From Streptomyces sp. B21-105 (GTDB lineage Bacteria; Actinomycetota; Actinomycetes; Streptomycetales; Streptomycetaceae): a DNA stretch of 64,000 nt. Shown piece by piece: positions 52,958 through 62,151 of this stretch (the stretch's first letter is position 1; the number at the start of each line of letters is the position of its first letter). The notes beneath the pieces are model-generated. The model was not told the DNA's origin. It did not search any database and was given only the letters and a program-made list of their open reading frames with translations. The stretch spans positions 3,844,001 to 3,908,000 of the forward strand of contig NZ_JARUMJ010000001.1 in the NCBI RefSeq assembly GCF_036898465.1. The letters run 5' to 3'. The position numbers and the translations under genes were made by a program.

Positions 52958-54346
52958 TCACTTCCCGCCCTTGGCCAGGAAGGCAAGCAGGTCCTGGCGG
53001 CTGACGACCCCGGTGGGCTTGCCCTCGACGAGGACGATCGCCGCGTCGGCCGTGCCGAGCACGGACATCAGGTCGCCGACCGGCTCACCGGAGCCGACCT
53101 GCGGCAGCGGCGCGGACATGTGCTTCTCCAGCGGGTCGCCGAGGGAGGCCCGCTGGGTGAACAGCGCGTCGAGCAACTCCCGCTCCACGACCGACCCGAC
53201 GACTTCGGCGGCCATGACGTCGGGGTGCCCGGCGCCCGGCTTCACGATCGGCATCTGCGAGACGCCGTACTCGCGCAGCACCTCGATGGCCTCGCCGACG
53301 GTCTCGTCCGGGTGCATGTGGACGAGGGACGGGATGGCGCCGTGCACCTTGTCGTTGAGGACGTCGGCGACGCGGGCGCTGGGACCCTCGTCCTCGAGGA
53401 AGCCGTAGTCGGCCATCCACTCGTCGTTGAAGATCTTGCTGAGGTAGCCGCGGCCGCTGTCGGGCAGCAGGACGACCACGACGTCGTCCGGGCCGAGCCG
53501 CTCGGCGACGCGCAGGGCGGCGACGACGGCCATGCCGCAGGAGCCGCCGACCAGCAGGCCCTCCTCCTTCGCGAGCCGCCGGGTCATCTGGAAGGAGTCC
53601 TTGTCGGACACCGCGACGATCTCGTCGGCGACCGTACGGTCGTAGGCGGTCGGCCAGAAGTCCTCGCCGACGCCCTCGACGAGGTACGGCCGTCCGGAAC
53701 CGCCGGAGTACACGGACCCCTCCGGGTCGGCGCCGACGACCTGGACCCGGCCCTCGCTGGCGTCCTTCAGGTAGCGGCCGGTGCCCGAGATGGTGCCGCC
53801 CGTGCCGACGCCCGCCACGAAGTGGGTGATCCGCCCCTCCGTCTGCTCCCACAGCTCGGGACCGGTGGAGTGGTAGTGGGAGAGCGGGTTGTTCGCGTTG
53901 GAGTACTGGTCCGGCTTCCACGCGCCCGGCGTCTCACGCACCAGCCGGTCGGAGACGTTGTAGTAGGAGTCCGGGTGCTCGGGATCCACGGCGGTCGGGC
54001 AGACGACGACCTCGGCGCCGTACGCCCGCAGCACGTTGATCTTGTCCGTGGACACCTTGTCGGGGCACACGAAGATGCAGTGGTAGCCCTTCTGCTGGGC
54101 CACGATGGCGAGCCCGACGCCGGTGTTGCCGCTGGTCGGCTCGACGATCGTGCCGCCGGGCTTCAGTTCCCCGCTCTGCTCGGCGGCCTCGATCATGCGC
54201 AGGGCGATGCGGTCCTTCACGGAGCCGCCCGGGTTGAAGTACTCCACCTTGGCCAGGACGGTCGCCCGGATGCCCTTGGTCACGCTGTTGAGCTTCACCA
54301 GCGGGGTGTTGCCGACGAGGCTGATCATCGAGTCGTGGAATTGCAC
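52958..54346 (-). CDS. Cystathionine beta-synthase
   Basis: 462 residues from GTG 54346 (GGAG just upstream). PLP enzyme joining serine and homocysteine. Catalytic domain 1-320: SLVGNTPLVKL, FNPGGSVKDRIAL (PLP Lys), EPTSGNTGVGLA, GVGTGGTISG. Two CBS domains occupy about 335-462 (MHPDETVGEAIEVLREYGVSQMPIV, VGDLMSVLGTADAAIVLVEGKPTGVVSRQDLLAFL), probably ligand-sensing. No heme-binding N-terminus. With cysteine dioxygenase at 1849 it marks a sulfur amino-acid theme, but the genes are far apart. Confidence 0.92.
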   Translation of the reverse strand: MQFHDSMISLVGNTPLVKLNSVTKGIRATVLAKVEYFNPGGSVKDRIALRMIEAAEQSGELKPGGTIVEPTSGNTGVGLAIVAQQKGYHCIFVCPDKVSTDKINVLRAYGAEVVVCPTAVDPEHPDSYYNVSDRLVRETPGAWKPDQYSNANNPLSHYHSTGPELWEQTEGRITHFVAGVGTGGTISGTGRYLKDASEGRVQVVGADPEGSVYSGGSGRPYLVEGVGEDFWPTAYDRTVADEIVAVSDKDSFQMTRRLAKEEGLLVGGSCGMAVVAALRVAERLGPDDVVVVLLPDSGRGYLSKIFNDEWMADYGFLEDEGPSARVADVLNDKVHGAIPSLVHMHPDETVGEAIEVLREYGVSQMPIVKPGAGHPDVMAAEVVGSVVERELLDALFTQRASLGDPLEKHMSAPLPQVGSGEPVGDLMSVLGTADAAIVLVEGKPTGVVSRQDLLAFLAKGGK

Positions 54347-54507
54347 CGTTGTCTCCGGTTGCTTGCAAAAACAGTGGTCGTAGTGGTTACGCCAGAGTAC
54401 GGGGCGGGCTCCGACCGTAGCGGCATGTTCACCCCTCGTCGAGATTGGACGACCGTCCGTACGGGGCAAGGAGTGGGTGTAAGGACACGAGGAGGTGGCG
54501 TCGAGGC

Positions 54508-55536
54508 ATGACGAGCATGTCGAGGGCGAGAGTGGCCCGGCGCATCGCGGCCGGCGCGGCCTACGGTGGCGGCGGTCTCGGGCTGGCCGGTGCGGCGGCG
54601 GCCGGTCTGGTGCTGGCGGAGATGCACCTGGCCCGGCGCCAGGTGAACAACGGGGCGCATCCGCACGTCCCCCAGGCGGACGGCCGCTACGGCGTCGCCT
54701 ATGACGCCCCCGGGCCCGGCAGGGAGCCGCTGCGGCTGACGATGCTGGGCGACTCCACCGCGGCGGGCCAGGGCGTGCACCGCTCCGGTCAGACGCCGGG
54801 CGCCCTGCTGGCCTCCGGGCTGGCGGCGGTCGCCGAGCGCCCCGTGGAGCTGCGCAACGTGGCGCTGCCCGGGGCCCAGTCGGACGACCTCGACCGGCAG
54901 GTCGCGCTGGTCCTGTCGGACACCGACGGGGCGCCCGACGTCTGCGTGATCATGATCGGGGCGAACGACGTGACCCACCGGATGCCCCCGACCCGCTCGG
55001 TGCGGCATCTGTCCGCGGCGGTACGGCGGCTGCGCACGGCCGGCGCGGAGGTCGTCGTCGGCACCTGCCCGGACCTGGGCACCATCGAGCCGGTCCAGCA
55101 GCCCCTGCGCTGGCTGGCCCGCCGGGCCTCCCGTCAGCTGGCGGCGGCCCAGACGATCGGCGCGGTCGAGCAGGGCGGCCGCACGGTGTCGCTGGGCGAC
55201 CTCCTCGGCCCCGAGTTCGAGGCGAACCCGCGTGAGCTGTTCGGCCCCGACCACTACCACCCGTCGGCGGAGGGGTACGCGACGGCCGCGATGGCGGTGC
55301 TGCCCACGGTCTGCGCGGCGCTCGGCCTCTGGCCGGCCGACGAGGAACGCCCGGACGCCTCCCGTCACGAGGGCTTCCTGCCGGTGGCCCGGGCGGCGGC
55401 GGAAGCGGCCTCGGAGCCCGGCACCGAGGTGACGGCCGCGATACCGACGGGCCCCCGGGGCCCGTGGGCCCTCCTGAAGCGCCGTCGCCGGCGGCGGGTG
55501 TCGGAATCGGAGCCGACCTCCTCGACGAACGCCTGA
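54508..55536 (+). CDS. SGNH/GDSL-family hydrolase, probably exported
   Basis: 342 residues from ATG 54508 behind GGAGGTG. Hydrophobic N-terminus at about 12-40 (AAGAAYGGGGLGLAGAAAAGLVLAE), a signal anchor. SGNH blocks: GDSTAAGQG (nucleophile Ser), GAND, and DHYHPSAEGY (Asp/His). Acts on an ester, perhaps lipid or acetylated glycan, outside the membrane. The C-terminal 60 residues are Ala/Glu/Arg-rich. Divergent from cystathionine beta-synthase. Confidence 0.87.
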   Translation: MTSMSRARVARRIAAGAAYGGGGLGLAGAAAAGLVLAEMHLARRQVNNGAHPHVPQADGRYGVAYDAPGPGREPLRLTMLGDSTAAGQGVHRSGQTPGALLASGLAAVAERPVELRNVALPGAQSDDLDRQVALVLSDTDGAPDVCVIMIGANDVTHRMPPTRSVRHLSAAVRRLRTAGAEVVVGTCPDLGTIEPVQQPLRWLARRASRQLAAAQTIGAVEQGGRTVSLGDLLGPEFEANPRELFGPDHYHPSAEGYATAAMAVLPTVCAALGLWPADEERPDASRHEGFLPVARAAAEAASEPGTEVTAAIPTGPRGPWALLKRRRRRRVSESEPTSSTNA

Positions 55537-55553
55537 CCGCCGAGCAGGCATAC

Positions 55554-55597
55554 CAGCCCGTCCGGCGATCGAGGACGAGACCCCTTCAGGGCCGACA
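55554..55597 (-). repeat. Dispersed intergenic repeat, copy 2 (inverted)
   Basis: CAGCCCGTCCGGCG... to ...CAGGGCCGACA is the reverse complement of 9271-9315 with two mismatches. Immediately after, CCTGGGGGCACAGCCCC occurs twice (about 55602-55650) as direct repeats that can form hairpins. Together they fill most of the gap before the thiolase. Confidence 0.8.
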
Positions 55598-55826
55598 GGG
55601 GGCCTGGGGGCACAGCCCCCGGGCCGACCTGGGGGCACAGCCCCCAGGTCCGCCCGGCAACCCGCCCGCACGATTCCGGCCCCACCGCCGAAGGCAAAAG
55701 CAAGCGCTTAGTAAATTGCGGCCAGGGTCACACCGTCACCCCCGTGACCCAGCCCATACGTGCGGGTAACTTCCCAGGGAAGCCGTCCCCGTACGACGCC
55801 GTAAGAATCTCGCCAATGGAGCCGTG

Positions 55827-57047
55827 ATGCCCGAAGCCGTCATCGTCTCGACCGCCCGCTCGCCCATCGGCCGCGCTTTCAAGGGCTCCCTGAAGGACCT
55901 GCGCCCGGACGACCTCACCGCCACGATCATCCAGGCGGCCCTCGCCAAGGTCCCCGAGCTCGACCCGAGAGACATCGACGACCTGATGCTCGGCTGCGGC
56001 CTGCCCGGCGGCGAGCAGGGCAACAACCTCGGCCGGATCGTGGCCGTGCAGATGGGGATGGACCACCTCCCCGGCTGCACGATCACCCGCTACTGCTCCT
56101 CGTCCCTGCAGACCAGCCGGATGGCGCTGCACGCCATCAAGGCCGGCGAGGGCGACGTCTTCATCTCGGCGGGCGTCGAGATGGTCTCCCGGTTCACCAA
56201 GGGCAACTCCGACAGCCTGCCGGACACGCGCAACCCCTTCTTCGCCGAGGCCGAGGCCCGCACCTCGGCCGTCGCCGAGCAGGAGGGCACGACCTGGCAC
56301 GACCCGCGCGAGGACGGCCTGGTCCCCGACGCCTACATCGCCATGGGGCAGACCGCCGAGAACCTCGCCCGCACGAAGGGCGTGACCCGCCAGGACATGG
56401 ACGAGTTCGGCGTCCGCTCGCAGAACCTCGCCGAGGAAGCCCTCAAGAACGGCTTCTGGGAGCGCGAGATCACCCCGGTGACGCTCCCCGACGGCACGGT
56501 CGTCGCCAAGGACGACGGCCCGCGCGCCGGCGTCACCCTCGAGGGGGTCCAGGGCCTGAAGCCGGTCTTCCGCCCCGACGGCCTGGTCACCGCCGGCAAC
56601 TGCTGCCCGCTGAACGACGGCGCCGCCGCGGTCGTCGTGATGAGCGACACCAAGGCCCGCGAGCTCGGCCTCACCCCGCTCGCCCGCATCGTGTCGACCG
56701 GTGTCTCCGGCCTGTCCCCCGAGATCATGGGCCTCGGCCCGGTCGAGGCGAGCAACCAGGCCCTGCGCCGGGCCGGCCTCACCATCGACGACATCGACCT
56801 GGTCGAGATCAACGAGGCGTTCGCCGCGCAGGTGATCCCCTCCTACCGCGACCTCGGCATCGACCTCGACAAGCTGAACGTCAACGGCGGCGCCATCGCC
56901 GTCGGCCACCCCTTCGGCATGACGGGCGCCCGCATCACCGGCACGCTGATCAACTCCCTCCAGTTCCACGACAAGCAGTTCGGGCTGGAGACGATGTGCG
57001 TCGGCGGCGGCCAGGGCATGGCGATGGTCATCGAGCGCCTCAGCTGA
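55827..57047 (+). CDS. Thiolase / acetyl-CoA acetyltransferase
   Basis: 406 residues from ATG 55827 (GTG 55824 adjacent). Catalytic Cys90 in [39 protein letters not shown] (His near 363) and [10 protein letters not shown] (second Cys near 393). Either degrades 3-ketoacyl-CoA or makes acetoacetyl-CoA; with the acyl-CoA dehydrogenase elsewhere in the window beta-oxidation is likely. An AAGCGCTTAGTAAATT patch lies upstream. Ends at a strong hairpin. Confidence 0.92.
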   Translation: MPEAVIVSTARSPIGRAFKGSLKDLRPDDLTATIIQAALAKVPELDPRDIDDLMLGCGLPGGEQGNNLGRIVAVQMGMDHLPGCTITRYCSSSLQTSRMALHAIKAGEGDVFISAGVEMVSRFTKGNSDSLPDTRNPFFAEAEARTSAVAEQEGTTWHDPREDGLVPDAYIAMGQTAENLARTKGVTRQDMDEFGVRSQNLAEEALKNGFWEREITPVTLPDGTVVAKDDGPRAGVTLEGVQGLKPVFRPDGLVTAGNCCPLNDGAAAVVVMSDTKARELGLTPLARIVSTGVSGLSPEIMGLGPVEASNQALRRAGLTIDDIDLVEINEAFAAQVIPSYRDLGIDLDKLNVNGGAIAVGHPFGMTGARITGTLINSLQFHDKQFGLETMCVGGGQGMAMVIERLS

Positions 57048-57114
57048 ACCAGCCCTGAGCGACGCGCCCGAAACCAGCCGTGCGTGACCTCTTCGGCACC
57101 TACTGTGACGAAAT

Positions 57115-57149
57115 GGCCCGGAGTCCGGAAAGCACCCGGACTCCGGGCC
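57115..57149 (+). terminator. Terminator of the thiolase gene
   Basis: GGCCCGGAGTCCGG (57115-57128) pairs perfectly with CCGGACTCCGGGCC (57136-57149), a 14-bp stem with a 7-base loop. Confidence 0.8.
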
Positions 57150-57187
57150 GTTCTGTGATCCAATCTCCCCCAGGATGTGACCTATCT

Positions 57188-57251
57188 CCCTCCTAGGAGG
57201 GGTTCACCCAGCTCAGCGCCGTTCGGCAGTAAACCGGAGGACCAAAGTCCT
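57188..57251. promoter_or_regulatory. Palindrome and DosR/OsdR-like box upstream of 57347
   Basis: CCCTCCTAGGAGGG (57188-57201) is a perfect 14-bp palindrome. AGGACCAAAGTCCT (57238-57251) matches the DevR/DosR-type box GGACTWWAGTCC at all but one position. Both lie in the leader of the next gene, 100-160 bp before its start. Confidence 0.4.
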
Positions 57252-57346
57252 GTCCGTTTCGTGACGTTACGCACTGACAGCTGGATAGTCCGCCCTTCAA
57301 GCTGATGTAGGAAGTCGGGGGTCGACTTGAAACCGGGAGTACGTCA

Positions 57347-58171
57347 GTGAGCGCCATGCCGATCGCGTTGCTGGTCACCACGGCCGCCACGGGCGCCGTG
57401 GGCGTCGCCGTCCTGCGCACCCTCATGCAGTTGCGCCGACAGGTCGCCGCCCTGCACCTCCAGCTCGCCAGGAATGCCGAGGACACGGCTGCGGATCTGC
57501 GCGGCTTCGTGCCGGCCGCCCGCACCACGGCCGACGCGGCCGAGATACGCGCGGCGGTCGCCGAGGCGCTCGCGGAGGAGCGGGAGCGGGAGCTCGCCGA
57601 GGCGCGGGCGTTCTGGGCCGCCCAGGAGGCGCGGGACGCCTCCGACGCCCCGTCGCTGCTGGGTCTGCCCGACAGCGAGCTGTTCCTGCCCCGCCAGGCC
57701 GACCTGCTGGGCCTGGAGCCGCTGGAGCCGGTGGCCGAGTCGGCCGCGGACGTTGACGAGTTCGCCGGGGAGCTGGCCGGAGAACTGACCGGGGACTCGC
57801 CCGAACTGGCCGCCGCCCGCCGCCGCCACCCGTCCCACCCGGACTTCGTGCCGGTGCAGTCACCCGTGGTGAACGACCACGAGCGCACGGTCGCCGCCCT
57901 CGAGGAGCTCGCCTCGTCGCAGATCGAGCTGACCGACGTCCGGCCGGGCCCGCTCGGCACTCTCGACGTCTACGTCTTCGCCGACGGCACCACGCTCTGC
58001 ATGACCCCGGGCCACCGCGAGACGGCCGAACGGCTCTCCGCGGCCCTGACCGCGGGCCAGACGCCGTTCCTGCTGGGCGGGTCGGGCATCTCGGGCGCCT
58101 ACACCCTGACGTTCCAGTGCGGCGGGGACAGCGTCTACATCCTGGCGGACCGCGTCATAGCGAGCCTCTGA
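57347..58171 (+). CDS. Conserved membrane-anchored protein of unknown function
   Basis: 274 residues from GTG 57347. One membrane helix at about 4-24 (PIALLVTTAATGAVGVAVLRTL), then a helical, charged stretch 25-95 (likely coiled coil), an acidic middle and a compact C-terminal domain 165-274 (LDVYVFADGTTLCMTPGHRETAERLSAAL, YTLTFQCGGDSVYILADRVIASL). I do not recognise a named family. Long regulated leader upstream. Confidence 0.65.
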   Translation: MSAMPIALLVTTAATGAVGVAVLRTLMQLRRQVAALHLQLARNAEDTAADLRGFVPAARTTADAAEIRAAVAEALAEERERELAEARAFWAAQEARDASDAPSLLGLPDSELFLPRQADLLGLEPLEPVAESAADVDEFAGELAGELTGDSPELAAARRRHPSHPDFVPVQSPVVNDHERTVAALEELASSQIELTDVRPGPLGTLDVYVFADGTTLCMTPGHRETAERLSAALTAGQTPFLLGGSGISGAYTLTFQCGGDSVYILADRVIASL

Positions 58172-58219
58172 GCGTTTGCCGGGTCCCGCGGGTCCCGGGC
58201 GTTTCTCGGGATCCGGGCG

Positions 58220-58531
58220 TCACACACCCGCCCGCTTCTGCGCCTGCGCCACCAACTCCACAGCCTCGTCGACCTGGCCCTCGTCCGTGAGTACGAGGGC
58301 CAGGTCGTGCGCGGCGACGGTGATCTGGTCGGCGGCGGCGAACATGCCGACGTCGGGCATCTCCCGCAGGGGCGTTCCGGGCTCCTCGACGATCTGGGCC
58401 CGCCGGGCCAACTCCCTGGCCAGAGCCAGCGCCTCGGCGGCCGCGCCGCGCTGCAGCCGGCTCTGCGGGGCGGCCCGCAGGCGATCGGCGAAGTGATCCA
58501 CCGCACGGGTCAGGGACGTCGTATCAGCCAC
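58220..58531 (-). CDS. Small helical protein of unknown function
   Basis: 103 residues from GTG 58531. All-helical (RAVDHFADRLRAAPQSRLQRGAAAEALALARELARRAQIVEE, ITVAAHDLALVLTDEGQVDEAVELVAQAQKRAGV), no cysteine, no membrane segment. Codon use is that of a real gene. Function not known. Confidence 0.65.
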   Translation of the reverse strand: MADTTSLTRAVDHFADRLRAAPQSRLQRGAAAEALALARELARRAQIVEEPGTPLREMPDVGMFAAADQITVAAHDLALVLTDEGQVDEAVELVAQAQKRAGV

Positions 58532-58634
58532 GCCGCGAGACTACGCGTCGCAGCGGGACTGTTGCCAACGGGCGAACAGTCAGGCACGGTGACCTGAGGA
58601 CCGGCTTACATCCCCTTTGCTACCGGAGGCGCCG

Positions 58635-58862
58635 ATGTCCCATGTCCTCTCCGAGGAGACCCACCGCAACATTCTCGCCCGCATCCCCCATTGCACCGGT
58701 CGTGAAGTCGCCGACTGGCTGCGCACCGTCGACGAAGGCCCCGCTCTCCGCTTCGAGGAGAAGGTCAGCTGGCTGCGCGCCGAGCACAATCTCGCGTACG
58801 GCCACGCCAAAGCGATCATCCACGAGTACGACCTGAGGAGGGCCGCGCGCAAACTGCTCTAG
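58635..58862 (+). CDS. Small DUF4287-like protein
   Basis: 75 residues from ATG 58635 behind CCGGAGGCG. Sequence ILARIPHCTGREVADWLRTV and WLRAEHNLAYGHAKAIIHEYDLRR is the pattern of DUF4287, a small helical domain in actinobacteria. Followed by a perfect terminator. Function unknown. Confidence 0.75.
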   Translation: MSHVLSEETHRNILARIPHCTGREVADWLRTVDEGPALRFEEKVSWLRAEHNLAYGHAKAIIHEYDLRRAARKLL

Positions 58863-58881
58863 GCGCGCACGCGACAGACGA

Positions 58882-58917
58882 AGAAGGGCCCCGGGATCGT
58901 GATCCCGGGGCCCTTCT
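58882..58917. terminator. Strong bidirectional terminator
   Basis: A perfect 17-bp stem (58882-58898 with 58901-58917) and a 2-base loop, AGAAGGGCCCCGGGATC as left arm, between converging genes. Confidence 0.9.
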
Positions 58918-58965
58918 CACTCTCGTGCGCCGGCGCTCGCGCGCCGCCGGTCAGCCGCTGTCGGC

Positions 58966-59859
58966 TCAGTCGCTGTTGAGGATCGACAGGAGTCGCAGGA
59001 ACTCCATGTAGATCCAGACCAGCGTCATCGTGAGGCCGAAGGCGGCCAGCCAGGCCTCCTCGCGCGGGGCGCCGTAGGCCACGCCGTCCTCGACCTGCTT
59101 GAAGTCCAGGGCGAGGAAGCACGCGCCGAGGATGATGCCGATGATGCCGAACACGATGCCGAGGCCGCCGCTGCGGAAGCCGAGGCCGTCACCGCCGCCG
59201 AAGACGGCGAACAGCAGGTTCACCATCATCAGCAGGACGAAGCCGATCGCGGCGGCCATCACGAAGCCGTAGAAGCGACGGTTGACGCGGATCCAGCCCG
59301 CCTTGTACGCCACGAGCACGCCGGCGAAGACCGCCATGGTGCCGAGCACCGCCTGGGCGACGACGCCGTCCGCGATGTACGTGGAGACCGCGCTGGAGAT
59401 CACGCCGAGGAAGACGCCCTCGAAAGCGGCGTACGACAGGATCAGCGCGGGCGCCGGGCGCCGCTTGAACGACTGGACCAGGGCGAGCACCATCGCGACC
59501 AGACCGGCGCCGATGGCGATGCCGTACGACTTGCCGATGTTGGCCTCGTCGACGGGCAGCAGCAGCCACGACAGGATCGCCGTGACGACCACGGTGCCGA
59601 GCGTGGTCGCGGTGCGCGCGACGACGTCGTCCATCGTCATCCGGCCGGTGGCGGCCGGGGCCTGCGGCGGGGCGCCGTGCTGCAGGTCCTGCTGGGCGTA
59701 CGGGTTCTGCGCGTACGGGTTGCCGGCCGGCTGGGCGTAGGGGTTGCCCTGCTGCGTGCCGACTGCGGGTCCCCCGGCCTGCGGCGCGGCGTTGAAGCCC
59801 GCGTAGCCGTTGTCGCGGCTGAACCCCCGTCGCGAGAAGACCGGGTTTCTGCTCCTCAT
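58966..59859 (-). CDS. Bax inhibitor-1 / YccA-type membrane protein
   Basis: 297 residues from ATG 59859 behind GGAGGAG. N-terminal ~70 residues are Asn/Pro/Tyr/Gln-rich (GNPYAQPAGNPYAQNPYAQQ repeats). Seven hydrophobic helices follow from about 82 to 290, ending with an acidic EEAWLAAFGLTMTLVWIYMEFLRLLSIL, the usual layout of the actinobacterial Bax1-I family. Role in bacteria is not settled (calcium leak or stress). Confidence 0.86.
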   Translation of the reverse strand: MRSRNPVFSRRGFSRDNGYAGFNAAPQAGGPAVGTQQGNPYAQPAGNPYAQNPYAQQDLQHGAPPQAPAATGRMTMDDVVARTATTLGTVVVTAILSWLLLPVDEANIGKSYGIAIGAGLVAMVLALVQSFKRRPAPALILSYAAFEGVFLGVISSAVSTYIADGVVAQAVLGTMAVFAGVLVAYKAGWIRVNRRFYGFVMAAAIGFVLLMMVNLLFAVFGGGDGLGFRSGGLGIVFGIIGIILGACFLALDFKQVEDGVAYGAPREEAWLAAFGLTMTLVWIYMEFLRLLSILNSD

Positions 59860-60071
59860 TGCACTCCTCCATGGCCACACTGCGCGGCCTTGAGCTCAAG
59901 GGTAATGGGTAGGCAAAGGATTGACCCTAGTGCTTGGGGAGGATCTTTCCCTCGTAATGCTGCGCAACACGCTACGTGGCGTCGTGATTCCCGGCACGGA
60001 AGGGCTCCGATCATGACCAACCCGCGACATGCCCGGTATCTCGCGGAGACCGGACGCGTCACGGCGTTCGG

Positions 60072-61247
60072 TCATTCGAACGAGAACCCGGTGTACCCCT
60101 CCGCCAGATCGGTCTCGGCGGCCCGGGAGGAGGCGATCCGCTCGAGACGGGCGAGCTGGAGACGGCTCTCGAAGGGGTCCGCGTCCGGCGCGGGGTGCAG
60201 CAGGGTCGTCATGTCGTAGGAGAACCGCTCGGCCTGCCACACGCGCCGCAGACAGGTCGCGGAGTAGGCGTCCAGGAGCTCGGACGATCCCGTCTCCCGC
60301 AGATGGGTCAGCGCCCGGGCGAAGGTGACGACGTCCCCCACGGCCAGGTTCAGCCCCTTCGCCCCGGTGGGCGGCACGATGTGGGCCGCGTCCCCGGCCA
60401 GGAAGAGCCGGCCGTGCCGCATGGGCTCGTGGACGTAGGAGCGCATCGGGGTGACCGACTTCTGGGTGATCGGACCGCGCTCCAGCCGCCAGCCGTCGTC
60501 GGTGGCGAACCGCCGCTCCAGCTCGTCCCAGATCTCCTCGTCGCTCCACGACTCGGCGTCCGTGCCCTCGGGCACCTGGAGGTAGAGACGGGAGACGGAC
60601 GGGGACCGCATGGACAGCAGCGCGAACCCGCGGTCGTGGCGGGCGTAGACCAGCTCGTCGTGGGAGGGCGGCACGTCGGCGAGGACGCCGAGCCAGCCGA
60701 ACGGGTACGCCCGTTCGAAGGTGCGGCTCAGTTCGGCCGGGACGGCCTTGCGGGCGACGCCCCAGAAGCCGTCGCAGCCGACGACGTAGTCGCACTCCAG
60801 GACGCCCTCGACGCCCTGGTGCCGGAAGCGGACGCGGGGGCGGTCGGTGTCGGCGTCCTCCACGGCCAGGGCCTCCGCCTCGAACAGCAGCGGTCCGCCC
60901 TCCTTCAGCTGGAGGGCGATGAGGTCCTTGCACACCTCGGTCTGGGCGTAGACGGTCACCGACCGGCCGCCGGTCAGCGCGGGGAAGTCGACGCGATGAC
61001 GTCGGCGGTCGAATCGCAGTTCTATACCGTCGTGCCGCAGGCCCTCGCGGTCCATGCGCTCCCCGGCGCCCGCCGCGCGCAGCACGTCCACCGTGCCCTG
61101 TTCCAGGATCCCGGCGCGCTGCCGCTGCTCCACATAGGCGCGGTCACGGCTCTCCAGCACGACCGAGTCGACGCCGGCGTTGTGCAGCAGACGGGCGAGG
61201 AGGAGGCCGGCGGGGCCGGCGCCGACGATGCCGACAGTCGTGCGCAT
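60072..61247 (-). CDS. pobA: 4-Hydroxybenzoate 3-monooxygenase
   Basis: 391 residues from ATG 61247. FAD/NAD(P)H aromatic hydroxylase forming protocatechuate. FAD loop VGIVGAGPAGLLLARLLH, QRQRAGILEQGT, CDGFWG (DG motif), RLFLAGDAAHIVPPTGAKGLNLAVGD and YSATCLRRVWQAERFSY (substrate side). Length matches PobA. It is a single gene without a visible pobR regulator. Confidence 0.92.
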   Translation of the reverse strand: MRTTVGIVGAGPAGLLLARLLHNAGVDSVVLESRDRAYVEQRQRAGILEQGTVDVLRAAGAGERMDREGLRHDGIELRFDRRRHRVDFPALTGGRSVTVYAQTEVCKDLIALQLKEGGPLLFEAEALAVEDADTDRPRVRFRHQGVEGVLECDYVVGCDGFWGVARKAVPAELSRTFERAYPFGWLGVLADVPPSHDELVYARHDRGFALLSMRSPSVSRLYLQVPEGTDAESWSDEEIWDELERRFATDDGWRLERGPITQKSVTPMRSYVHEPMRHGRLFLAGDAAHIVPPTGAKGLNLAVGDVVTFARALTHLRETGSSELLDAYSATCLRRVWQAERFSYDMTTLLHPAPDADPFESRLQLARLERIASSRAAETDLAEGYTGFSFE

Positions 61248-61539
61248 CGGGCGTTTCCCTTCAAGGACGGGACGAGGACGGGACGAGGTGTGAGGAGGTG
61301 TGAGGAGGACGGCGTGGACCCGCGAGAGCCCGCGAGGAGCCGCCGAGCACTGTTCGCACAGTGAAAATTTCTTCACCATGTGATCCGAGTCGAGTCTGCG
61401 CTCCCGCTCCGCGGGTGTCAACGGTCAGTGGTCACGGCACACGTCGGGTACGCAACGCGCGTCAGGGGTCGACCGGCGACGGCCGGCGACCCCTTCGCAA
61501 CCAAGCGTTCCCGCGCGTCACCCACGGTGACCGCGGAAG
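61248..61539. promoter_or_regulatory. pobA promoter region up to bldA
   Basis: GTGAAAATTTCTTCAC at 61361-61376 is an inverted repeat (GTGAA-N6-TTCAC) in an AT-rich patch, preceded by TTCGCACAGTGAA. IclR-family regulators of aromatic catabolism bind such sites, so it may be the pobA operator. The rest has no gene. Confidence 0.35.
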
Positions 61540-61623
61540 TGCCCAGAGCCGGACTTGAACCGGCACGCCCACGTAGGGGCAGCGAGGTTTAAGCTCGCCG
61601 TGTCTGCATTCCACCATCTGGGC
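61540..61623 (-). tRNA. bldA: tRNA-Leu (anticodon UAA), bldA
   Basis: 84 bases without an encoded CCA. Acceptor arms GCCCAGA / TCTGGGC pair fully; D arm GTGGAATGCAGAC; anticodon stem GCGAG-CTTAAAC-CTCGC with anticodon TAA; a long variable arm typical of tRNA-Leu; T arm GCCGGTTCAAGTCCGGC. This is the only tRNA that reads the rare UUA codon in Streptomyces, so it is bldA, needed for aerial growth and antibiotic production. A TAGGGT (-10) lies on the minus strand at 61656-61651, about 30 bp upstream. It is a single tRNA, not in a cluster. Confidence 0.96.
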
Positions 61624-61650
61624 AGGCCCAAGGCTCCGCTGGAGCTTCCG

Positions 61651-61656
61651 ACCCTA
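61651..61656 (-). promoter_or_regulatory. Candidate -10 box of bldA
   Basis: TAGGGT on the minus strand, 28-33 bp before the mature tRNA 5' end. No good -35 box is visible 17-19 bp further up. Confidence 0.45.
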
Positions 61657-62151
61657 TCGGGATCCGTCCCCCGAACAGCGGACGAGCAGACCTCATGTTG
61701 TCTTATTTTATTGACGCCTGAGGGTGCATCAGCACACGGAATCGGCCATCCGCACTTGCCAGTAGCCTGACGCGCGGAAACCGCCTGCGCATACGGAATG
61801 ACGGAATTTCACCGCCCGGACAAGGTTGCTCCACCGGTTCTTGACGAACCGTCGAGGCGAAATGTCCCCCAAGTCGGCCTGGTGACAGCGCCTCTCCGAC
61901 CGTCTCCGAGACCGGGCGAAGCCGCTCCCGGGATCGCTCGAGACCGCCCCTTGGGGTCGCCCCCGAAGCCGTCACCGGAGGCCGCCCTTCCGGATCCGGG
62001 GTCATCCCCAGGTATGACATCGCGGCCTCTGGTCCGTCCCGAGTCTGCCCTCAGAACCGGAACAGCGGCTGACTACACGGCGGCGGACGGGCGGGACGAT
62101 GGTGCACGTCCCCTTGGCACACCCCACCCTCCCGTCAGGAGCCCGTTTCCC
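61657..62151. other. Region between bldA and the ABC transporter
   Basis: No gene supported; an open frame runs through it but its codon use and composition do not look coding, and the ABC start at 62152 has its own AGGAG. AT-rich at 61690-61715 (TCTTATTTTATTGACG), the likely promoter area. Confidence 0.4.

Noticed and set aside
57202..57346. Possible riboswitch in the leader before 57347
   Set aside because: I compared it by eye with c-di-AMP, c-di-GMP, cobalamin and TPP consensus features and found no convincing match.
61798..62151. N-terminal extension of the ABC ATPase to 61798
   Set aside because: The extension has no domain similarity, non-coding-like composition, and the GTG at 62152 has AGGAG and yields the family's normal N-terminus.
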